Of a stretch of 64,000 nt of DNA, positions 19,312 through 29,365 are shown one piece after another. How positions within the stretch are numbered: position 1 is the first letter of the stretch; every line of letters begins with the position of its first letter. The DNA comes from Aurantiochytrium sp. KH105 (lineage: Eukaryota; Sar; Bigyra; Thraustochytrida; Thraustochytriidae), in assembly GCA_003116975.1 (NCBI GenBank), contig BGKB01000013.1, positions 1-64,000 on the forward strand, given 5' to 3'. The notes under the pieces are model-generated. The model saw only the letters and a list, made by a program, of their open reading frames with translations, was not told where the DNA came from and searched no databases. A program made the translations under genes and the position numbers.

Positions 19312-22300
19312 TCATTCAATTTCGTGTAAAATGTGTACGACTCCACTCGCGTCGACTACGACGTGACGGTTCTCCCATCGAGCTGCAATTCGGATTGGCT
19401 GATCCGTGGTGAACCCTACCCCTTCGCCAAGATCCACAGACGTTTTGTTGTCGCCAACCTCATAGATCATTGGCTCTGCTTCAGAAACGCTTGCTTCATT
19501 GTTCTCACCAATCTCATAGATCTTTGGCTTTATTTCAGAAACGCTCGATTCGTTGCTTCCCGACGTTCCGTCCGCTGTGTCCAGCTCTCCGTTCGTCTCG
19601 TACGCACCATGCATCCACAACGCCTCTTCGTCCGTCGTATCTGACTCTTCGTCCGTCGTATCTGAATCTTCGTCCGTCTCGTACTCAAAATTTCGCTTGC
19701 GCATCAAAATATTTCCCTTGCGAATCAATTCTTTCGCACTTTGAATCACTTCGTTCGTTCTTTGCATCGATTCGTCGTGTTTGAGAGCCATCAGGCTAGA
19801 ATGTTCGTCTCCCTCGAGAGTTTGTTGGAGCTCGCCCGTGGTAGCGTTCCAGATGCGAGTTTTGTTCCATGACCTGGCCACGATTGTATCTTCGTTGATG
19901 GTCACAATTTCGAAATGACCGACATGCCCCTCAAGAACATACTTCTCCTCGCCTGAGATCGTGTCCAAAATAAAAAATATATCGTCCGCGGACTGAGCTC
20001 CGATCATGTCGCCCTCAATGTTAAAGTTTGCATGCTCAAATGCGCCGAGCATCTCGTCCGACGTAGCGCTCCAAAGAAGTGTACTCTTTGATTGATCTTG
20101 TACAATTAGAAGCTGACCCTTGATCGCCACGCTGCTAACCTTCCCGAGAAATCCCTCGAGAACGTGCTTGAGGACACCCGTCGAAACGTCCCAAACGTGC
20201 ACTATCTCCAAGAACCAGGCTACGACAAACGTGCCTTCAATCTTAACATCCCAATCAGGGCCAACTTGATCCTCGAGGACGCAGTGCTCCTCGCCTGAAG
20301 TTGTGTTCAAAATGCTCAATGCCTGGTCCATAGACTCAGCTACAATAGTGTCACCCTCAATCTCTTCGAAACGTTTAAACACGCCCAGTGCCGTGCCTGA
20401 CGTTGCGTTCCAAAAGAAATATCTCTTTGCTTCGTCTTGCACAACAATGATTTGGCCCTTCACCATAACGCGCGAGATCGGATCAGAGTGAACTGCGAAA
20501 ATATGCCGGGGTGCCCCCGACACAGAATCCCACAGATGCACTGTGGTCATGCACCAGGCGATAATAGAATCGTCATCAAATTCCTTGAAATTTTCGTATT
20601 CCTCGAAAATCTCACCTGTCTCAATGTCACAAAACACATGCATATCATCATTGCTCAAAACGATGACTTGACCTATGAGCTTCACGTTCTGGACCCAATA
20701 AGAATGCTCCTCGAGGTCAAACTGGACTATGCCCGACTTAGCGCTCAAGACACACCACTCATTGTCGGAGGACCGTGCAACAATTCTGTCGCCGTTAAAC
20801 TCCCCGCACATTGTGTATGCTCCTTGCATCTTGCCTGACTTGTCGTCCCATAAAAGACTCTTCTTGACATCTCGCGGAACGATAAATTGCCCCTTGTTTA
20901 AGCTCAAAATGATGAGTCGTCCTTTTAATTAATTGCACGTCTCGGACCAGATTGGAAGAGTTTTGGTCAAAATTGTGCTGAATCTTGCGCTGGATCTTGC
21001 CAGACCTAGCATTCAAAATGCACAATCTACCCCACGATAGTGCAACAATTCTATCGTCTTCGAACTCATCGAAAACGCTTGTGTATGCTCCTAGCATCTC
21101 GCCTGTCGTGGTACTCCAGACAAGGCTCTCATAAACATCTCGCAAATCAAATAATCCTTGCTTCTTTCCTGCGCTCAACATGATGAGTCGGCCTATGAAC
21201 CGCACGTCTCGGACCTGCGCAGAATATTCGTCGAAATTGTGCTGAATCTCGCGCTGGATCTCGCCAGACCTAGCATTCCAAATGCACAACCTATCCAGCG
21301 ATAGTGCAACGATTCTATCGTCTTCAAACTCATCGAAAACGCTTGTGTATGCTCCTAGCATCTTGCCCGACGTGATATTCCAGACAAAACTCTCGTTATC
21401 ACCTCGCGAAACAACGAGTTCGCCCTTATTCGTCAGACCCGAGACTTCGGAAGTGTGCCTTGTGATGTTGTACTTCTCCTCTCCTGGCTTTGCCTTATAG
21501 ACGCGCAACGTTCTGTCATCCGACCCAGACACGAAGAAAGTTCCACCCTGAGTTTCCCCGCCCTGAATTTTCCCACCCTCAGTTGACACGTTCTGAGTTG
21601 CCACACTGTTCACGATCGAAAAGTGTCCTTCAAGAACATACTCTTGCTCGCCAGACTCAGCATTCCAAACACGCAATGTCTTGTCGCTGGAGCCAGACAA
21701 AATCCTGCCGTCCTTTATGTCAACAGCGCGGACCTCATCAGAATGGCCTTCGAGGGTGAGCAGATTCTTGCCAGTCACAACGTCCCAGGTACGCACTGTT
21801 TTATCTTTGGACCCAGACACGATGATGTTGCCATCAATTGCTACGCTCCAGACTTCAGCAGTGTGCCCTTCAAGTGTGAAGTTCGCTCTGCCCGATATAG
21901 CGTCCCAAACACGCACTGTATTGTCATCGGAACCAGACACAACGTACTTGCCCTTAATTGCCAAGCTTCTTACGGTACCAGCGTAGCCTTGAAGTACCCG
22001 TCGTTCCTTACCCGACTTTGCGCACCAAATACGTATTGTCCCGTTTCTGGATCCTGACACGATGAAATCTCCATCTATTGCCACACTCAAGACTTCGGAA
22101 ACATGTCCTTGTAGAATATGTTTCTCATCGCCTGAAATGGTGCTCCAAACGCGCACCGTTCTGTCGTCGGAACCAGATACGATGATTTTGTCTTTGTTTT
22201 GGATTGCCACACTCCGCACAACATCAGAGTGTCCCACGAAGACTCGCTGCTCCTTGCCCGATGTACTGTTCCACATGCGAACTGTCTTATCCTCAGACCC

Positions 22301-24592
22301 GGACACGATGACATCGTCCTCGATCGCCACGCTCGTTACGGAACGACTATGCTTCTTGAGAACGTGTTGCAAGGGGTCACGAGGATGTGTAAGGCTCGCA
22401 CAGAGGGGTTCCAGCCAGGGGGCTGCAGGTGGCTCTAGTTTCTGTAGCAGAGGATCATCTGAATTTTGGCCAAAGCGTGCTAGGATCTGCGACGCGAGCT
22501 CCTTGGGGTTGGAGCTAAGGACATGCACTGCTTTGCTTAAAAAGCGAGGAGTGTTGCTCTCGGGCTTGTCATATATGTGAAGGTCGACGCAGTCCCGAAT
22601 AAGGTTTCGAATTGTGGTGTATCTCTGTGCCTCGTCGGCATCGATAGAGAGGACGCTTTGTATCCAAGTTGAATCATTCAGGAGCTCGAATGCTGCAGCC
22701 TGGTTTCCGCTTTTGACGCTATGGAAAATTGCATTTCGGATCGCAAAGTGGTCCTCCCGTGAGCTGCGGCAATATTCGGCCAGGAGCTTGTGCCCTTCTT
22801 TTTCCGTAAGGGAAAGATCTCCACTGAGGTCGGCAGCAAGAAGCCAGTCTGCCATTCTTTTATGAATGAGAGCCACACGGTGATCGCCTCCTCGGTATAG
22901 AAGGTTGCGTGCATCTCCAACGATCTTTTTCGTCTTGTTTTTTGACTTGTTCAGAATCGCACTGATTTGCTCCTCACTCAGTGGCTCACGCGCCGTCACG
23001 ATGGGAGTCAGGAGTGTGCGGTATGCATCTTGCCCGCCCATCTTGTCTCGCAGGCGCCGAAAGTACTCTTCAAACATGCCATTGAGTCCGTCGGGAACGA
23101 CATCTTCCTGAGAGATATCCTCAAAGTTGAGTAATTTCCCCCCGTTTTCTTTTTGGATTCGCTCTAGCGTATCGGGCAGGAAGCTTGCCCAGAGAAAGAG
23201 ACCTTCTGATCGTTTCGACAGAAGGCCGGCGCATCTTTTCGCGTCCTTCGGGTCCACCACGTCGCTCATGTCTTGCAGCAAATGTTCAATGTGCAGCTTG
23301 ATATCACGAAAGTTTTCGCTGTCCTTGAGCTCCAAAACCTTACAATTCAGATTGTTGCCGATGACGCCGCGCTCGATGCCGCCCTCAGGACGTGTGCTCA
23401 CGATCAAGCTTAGCCATGTGGGCATCATCTCTTTCCAGGTTCGAATGATTTTGCGCAAGAGCTCATCGCTTTCGCTGCACTCGTCCAGAGCGTCGAGGAC
23501 AATCACTTGCCGTTCTTGCTTTGCTTGCTTTGAGTTCAGGTTGTCAAGCGGGTCAACAANCTGGAATGCCCCGGTCCATCCTGTATTTGGTCTGGTCATT
23601 CTTTTCTCCAGCGCAGCGACCACAATTCGGTCAAAGCGATGGTTCCCGGCGTAGCCAAACTCCTTCAGGCAGTTGTCTGTCCTATCGCCTTTGTTGATCT
23701 TTTCCATGTATCTTTCGGTTGCGAGGACGATGAAGACCTTCGAATCGTTAATTCCACGTGCCATACTGTTATTAATGCCTCGTTTAACATGTTTCTCGTC
23801 GATCCATATCTTGAGCTCGTGATCCTTTTCCAGGCGTCTTGCAATTTCCATCGCCTGATCGTGCACACCCCACTCGTGAGAGATAAAGGCGTGGAACGTC
23901 TCGACAGGCTTCTCACCTTTTGCCGCTTCCTGGATGTGGTTGAGAAAAGACGGAACATTGCTCTGGTCATCACAAAAGCCAAAGAACAGATCGTTGGCCA
24001 TACAGAAGCCGAGTTGACCACGCCAGGACCTTTGCTCAAGCATACGTTTTTCCACAACGACTGGAAAAAGTGCGTCTGGGAATTTACTGCTGACTGCCTC
24101 GACGAGCGCTTCATTATCTTGTAAGGCTGCACTTACCATCATTGCCACAGCAGTGGGAGGTCTGGCTTCAAGTTCTTCTTGAACCTTTGCAGCCTCGCTG
24201 AGGGTACGCACAGATTTTAGGCTGGGCTTGATGGCATCGAGGAACTGCTCTGCCACAGCTTTGTCCTTGGGATCGTGAACGATCAGAACAACAACCTTTT
24301 TCGCATCCTTCTGCGATTTCGCGGCCACTCCATTCCCTCTTCGTCGCTGCGAAGCCGCGCCTCTGGTGGCTTCTGGTTGCTGCGGAGCCGCATCCTTATT
24401 GAAGAAATCAATCTTGTCTTGGACGCTCAAGATCCCGGCCCTGTCGCAATCTTCAACGTTCGCCGGCCCATCGAGTTCGGAATTGTGGACGGCTACACTC
24501 CCCTCGTCCGCCTCGCTAGCCGCCCTTCGCGCCACCGTGAGCGCGGGTCTCCGTTTGCCACCACGGGCCCCTCCTCGTCTCAACGATCTCAT
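19312..24592 (-). CDS. TIR-NACHT-WD40 NLR-like protein (one frame break, one N)
   Basis: The ATG at 24590-24592 starts a basic N-terminal region, then a VVVLIVHDPKDK alpha/beta segment. A TIR domain follows (~23905-23590): HAFISHEWGV, LKIWIDEKH and a Glu in NCLKEFGYA (23660-23662) at the NADase Glu position. After the N at 23560 comes the second half of a NACHT/STAND NTPase (QVIVLDALDECSESDELL Walker B, then LIVSTRPEGG). No Walker A loop is visible. From about 22360 WD40 repeats begin: about seven canonical (VSGSDDRTVRVW type, GHS..V starts), then diverged ones continuing to 19312. The phase shifts once near 20925 (AAAA run); homology continues on both sides, and the downstream part has no ATG at its start. 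By family this is a nucleotide-switch sensor of self/non-self or stress. Confidence 0.82.
20938..21374 (-). repeat. 273-bp tandem duplication within the WD40 region
   Basis: The block encoding MLGAYTSVFDEFEDDRIVAL and the following ..RSG.IQR.IQHNFD occurs twice, 273 bases (91 codons) apart: GCTTGTGTAT at 21068 and 21341. It is nearly identical at the DNA level, including synonymous positions, so the duplication or conversion is recent. Confidence 0.8.
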
Positions 24593-26321
24593 ATTGCACG
24601 TGCTGCTGCACGCGCTGCTACTCTACTGCACGCGCTGCTGTTGTACGCGCTGCTGCTGCACGTGCTGTCCAATTCGCGTTTTGTCAGCTGCCAGCTGCAG
24701 CTCCCGGCCCCCAATTCGTGTTTTGCTTTCCAGGTTTCGCGCGAGAATGAGCCCTTGGAACCGGGGACCTCACGTTCGGCTGCTGCGCGGACTCACGGTC
24801 ACAGGCGCCCCGCGATTGTCGTGCCGTGTCCGTTGGTGCGATCTTTTCATTTGTTCTCCGCGCGATTGCTGCCGCGCCAGCTGCAGCTGGCTGCTGCACC
24901 CAGTAGCCGCCTCCCGCGATCACGGCTCTGATCACGACTCGCGAGGCCTGGCCGGATCGCCTCGGCTCGGCGGCTCGCGCCAGGACTGCGACGAGCATGT
25001 GTTTGGGTGAGTGGGGTTCATGGGCGTGCTTCCAGGAGGCACGGTTGTGAGAGTCTGGGCGCTCATGCGGACAAGGCGGCTGGCAGTTGTCGCGGGCGAG
25101 CAGCCTGGCCGGCTCGGCTTCCAAGGATCGCGAATTTCGTGATACAGGGGAACGAGCGTGCGCCCTCTTTGTGCGCAGGACCGAGGATTAGTTCGCCCTC
25201 AAGTGTGAGCCCACCGTAAAAGTTTCGTGCGAAGATTAAAGGCGACTGCCCAGCCAGCTTCTTGTCGCGAACCGCTCTGGCCGGCTTTCAAGGATCGCGA
25301 ATTTCGTGATACATACTCTCGGTGTGCGCAAGCATGGTCAAGAAAGTGGGTCGAGATGCAGCTCATCGCCATGCCATGGTGTAAGTTGGCAGGGCGGCCC
25401 GGACGAAAATGTCTTTGGCACAGCGCGTACGCTCACTTTCAAGGATCAGCAAGTCTTTGAGGTCGGAGGAGAAGGAGGCAGGGATCATGATTTCTGGCGA
25501 AGGGCGCGACTTCAATGAGGCATCGCTGCGTTGTGTTGAGTCTGCGCGCGCGTGGCCAACGCCAATCTAAGAGCGTCCACTTGGCCGCACAACTCTCAGA
25601 ACATCTATTGCAAAAACATGCAAGTTTGGACGCCACGCGGTGTTGATGTGAGATAGCAGGAGGTTGCATTGTGGAGATGTGCGAGAATGGTGCACAACGG
25701 GGGTCTTTCTCTTCAAATTTCACCCAGAAGCTCATTTTGAGAGTGTAGTTGGCGTTGTTGTTTTCCACGGCTTGTCTGGCAGGAGACGATGGGCCTAGAT
25801 ACCATTCGCTGAAATTGCGTCAATTTGAGATTGTATTGCAAAGCTAAGATTTTCACCTTACAGGGGGAGCAGCTCGCGAAGCTTATGGAGAGCGTTGTCT
25901 AGCTGCATCATGCTCGATTCTCGGCGATGGCCACCATCCCTGTCGCAACAATGGGCAAATCTTTATGAACCTCCATGTTATTGGACGCAAGCGTCTTTTC
26001 GAGCTATCCTGGTTTCCTGCGGATGACGTCGCTGCATGCGCCTGGTCTTTCATGGTATGTTCGCATTTCTAGCGTGACTACTGTGCAGCATGCTGACATC
26101 GGCAGGAGGGCGATTTCACGTCTGTAGAACATGAATATACGCTCACATCTTTTTCTCTTTGCGAGTCAGGCTGAGAATACTGTTCGCCAGGTCGTCCAAG
26201 GCCTGACTCGTCCATACCCGTTCCGTTCACCATAAATCTCGGAGAAAGCGCACGTGCTTGGAGATGGGACTCATCCACGAGCTACAAATTCACATCGTAT
26301 TTTTCTGCCTTTATTCATTAT
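24593..26321. other. Intergenic region upstream of the NLR-like gene
   Basis: It contains CTGCACGCG/CTGCTG-rich sequence (24595-24680), an AGCTGCAGCTGG block (24878-24892) and a 25-bp direct repeat (25122 and 25289). Only short unremarkable frames are present; I see no gene. Confidence 0.5.
25122..25313. repeat. 25-bp direct repeat with near-palindromic core
   Basis: CAAGGATCGCGAATTTCGTG plus ATACA occurs at 25122-25146 and again at 25289-25313. The core ATCGCGAA-TTTCGTGAT is almost its own reverse complement. The flanks (GGCCGGCT.. before both) also match, so the repeat is slightly longer with mismatches. Confidence 0.8.
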
Positions 26322-27962
26322 TTACGAGGAGTGCTCAAGCAAAGACTTCAACACCCGAAATTGCTCCAAGGGGGCAGCATCGTCAAAGCCAAGCAAACGT
26401 GCCTCAATACTCGTGGGTGATGGTGCAGGCTCAGACTGACCCTCTGCATCACATGCGCGTTGAAGTTCTTCTCCTCTTTTCGCCTGCTGCTGTGCCTTTT
26501 CTGCCTGAACCATCTTGGACGCACGCTCAAATTGCTCTCTCGCCTGCTGCAAAACCTGCTCAGGGTCGCGGATCTGAGCCTCGGCGGGCGTCACAGGAGA
26601 CATCGATGGCGGACGAGGCGGTGGAGCGCGGCGAGGCAAGTTCAAGTCTGCCGGACTCGGAGGTTTGCCTGCATTTGGGGCCGTGAGCGACTGATGGTGC
26701 GCACGAGACGCTGTGCTCGCTCGACGACCCTTTGCGGCTTCGAAATGAAACTGTCCATCCGAGGAAAGCGATACCTGATCAGAGACTTCATTGCAACTGC
26801 CATCTTGGGTCTGGGATCGGCGATGCGCCACGCCAAGCTTGGGACCCACAGGAATGGTGACGCGATTTGTCCATTTGGAGGTCCCACTGCTCTGCTGCGC
26901 GCGCTCCTTGCGCTCGCGCTCCTCACGGGCGCGACGCTGACGCTCGAGATATGCGTCAACGCCAGGCTTCTTCTTGATGTCGACTGCGCTATCCGGGCCT
27001 GCCGTCGTCGCAGGAGGAGAGATTCCGTTCGAAGCAGCGGCCAGAGAACTGGGTTCGTTAGAACTCGCCCTGCGACCACGAGAGGAGCGTTTGGCATTTA
27101 TTTTGGGAGCAAAGGTGTATTCTTCGCTGAGGCCCTGGGCATCTTGCTGCTTGCGCTGCTGTGCAAGGCGCTGCTCGCGACGCGTCTGCCAGTCCTTGAG
27201 ACGGTCCACCACGTCCAAGCGATTGGATTTACGTTCCTCTTCAACGGGATCAAAGTGCGTAATGTGAGGTTTGAAGGTGCACTCTTCAACCTCGACTTGA
27301 GCACGCTCCCTCTGGGCCTGGGACTCCAATGTAGATCGTCTTGCCTGTCGCGAAGTGTATTCTTCGTAGAGACGGTTGTGGGTTGTTGATGTTGCTGTTG
27401 AGCTCGCAGCAGAAGGAGCTTCGCTCTCATTCAGACTTCTTCCCTCTTGATCATGGGTATGCTGATCACGTGCAAGGCGCTTTGAGTGCGCGTTGATGCG
27501 AGGCTTGAATGTGAGGTCTTCTTGTTGGGACATGGCGAGGCGCGCGTGTCGCCGCGAGAGAAGCTCACGATCCTGGTTCAGGAGTCTATCCATCGAAGAC
27601 TGGCCCAGGTCCGCAACGATTTGTTTGGTCTTGGCACCGAGGCGGGGCTTGGCCTGCATCCGCAATTTCTTGTTCTCTTCCTCGATGGCTCGCTCGCGAG
27701 CTTGCTTGGCCTCGAGCGCGCGTTCATAGAGGCTTTCGGCGTGTTTGGCCGCTTGAGAGGTGTGCGACATATCACTTGCGCGGCGGGAGCGGGATCTTTC
27801 TGCCCCGGCGCTGTCTCCTTGCCGCTCAGAATTTTGTGTTTGGCTCGGTGTGCTCATGCGGCGGGCCGAGGGCACGTCGTCAGGCAACGATCGCTTTGAG
27901 GCCGATGGCGGACCCCGGTTCGGCGATGGTACATGTTTTTCTTGCTGCTGTTGTTGCGATTC

Positions 27963-28003
<41 letters not shown>

Positions 28004-28679
28004 TTGTGCGCGCCTGTTGGTAGAGTCTGTCGGTAATATTGCCGTCGCGGACGAGCTCCGCCGCCTGGCGGGTGATTGCGGGACGCGCAAGGACTGTGCC
28101 CTCGTAGTGCTCCTCGGCAAGAATTTCGCGGCTAACGCGCTTGAGCTCGGCGTCTGCGTAGAGGGCGAGACCAACGTCAGTCTCCCGTCCTCGATTCTGG
28201 GCAAGCATCTCGCTGCGCTTGTTGATTGTGGGTTTTGGCTGAAGACCTTCTGTGGCTTTGCGCTCTTCATCACGCATTCTTTGTGCCTCTCGTGCTTGTC
28301 GCCGCTCGAGGTACTTTCGTGCCCTGTCGGCCAGGTTTTCTGCGCTAGCATCGGCTCTGTCGCTTATCTGGGACTCCTCGCCGCTATCCATACTGCTCAT
28401 ACTGGGTCCACGTCGGCGACGTTCGCCACCGAGCACGCGAGACCGATCGGCGGAAGCTGCGAGCGCAGATTTTGCAGCCGCTTGCGCCTGAGCAGCAGCA
28501 GCAGCTGCTGCTGCTGCTGGCGTGAGCGCAAGGTCTGCGTCGCGAGACGTTTCACGCTGGTGCATGGCGGCGGCTTCGACGCGCTCTTGCTCCTTGGCGG
28601 CGAGCACGGCCTGGTCAATCCTACGCAGACCCGCTGCTCGAACCTTTTCCGCAAACTCCGCGCCGGCCTCGACGTCCAT
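26322..28679 (-). CDS. Low-complexity coiled-coil protein with F-x-P-x-I-N repeats
   Basis: This is a 785-residue protein, ATG at 28677-28679. Most of it is Arg/Glu/Gln/Ala-rich helix, with poly-Ala (~55-70) and a poly-Gln run (about 27960-28005). At least six spaced motifs share the pattern x-x-P-x-[ILV]: LQPKPTINKRS, VLARPAITRQA, MQAKPRLGAKT, LTFKPRINAHS, CTFKPHITHFD and YTFAPKINAKR, each with basic surroundings. I do not recognise a named family. Such motif arrays with coiled coils are common in cytoskeletal or basal-body proteins of protists (inference only). No membrane segments or enzyme motifs. The frame is long and unbroken and neighbours a piggyBac insertion on its 5' side. Confidence 0.75.
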
Positions 28680-29000
28680 GACTGCCTCTCTCGCAGCTTC
28701 CTCGGGGAGCGTCGCCCGCCAACCTCGAACGTCGTCCCTCCTGGGATTCTACCCGCCGGCCTTCTGCAAGCTTTTGCCAGGGCCGAGTTGAGCTGCGAGG
28801 AGTCCGCCGCCGCTGCTTCTCCAACTTGACCGTTTTACACGCCAGCTTTCTCTTGTTTTGCTTTTTTTTTTTTTTTCGCATTTTGCGTTGCGCAGAATGG
28901 GCCTGACATCCCGAGATAGGTTGTAAAGGCATTGGAAAGTGACTTTGTAACCTTGAGAATGTAGTGCTTCTATTAAAAAATGTTGTATATTCCCCTGTAG
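28680..29000. other. 5' flank of the repeat-protein gene, left flank of the transposon
   Basis: It contains a T15 run (28862-28876). AT content rises towards the transposon. No gene is seen. Confidence 0.4.
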
Positions 29001-29365
29001 GTGCCTTTAAAACCCTCTATTTTGCCTCTTACTACATCCGCCACACGTGCAATGCCACTGGGTCTGGTCTTGCAGACGTGCCTATTTCGCTGAGTGATGG
29101 GTATAGTGATGATGCCCTTTCTGACAGCAGAACCAAGACGCGTTCGTGGGGTCGATACTGCGCGCAAAAGCTTCTGCAGGTCGCTTGTGTCGTCGGTCTA
29201 GGCTGGCGTTTCCTTTGTGCACAGCTACCCAGCTCCATACAAGCCCCGCGCTCACGCGCGAGCTATGAGCAGCAGCACCCTGGCGCGTCCATCGAACCAG
29301 CGTCATCTAACCATCACTCACGACCTGGCCAGTGGCGCAGAGAACGTGAGCCGAAGAGCACGTCG

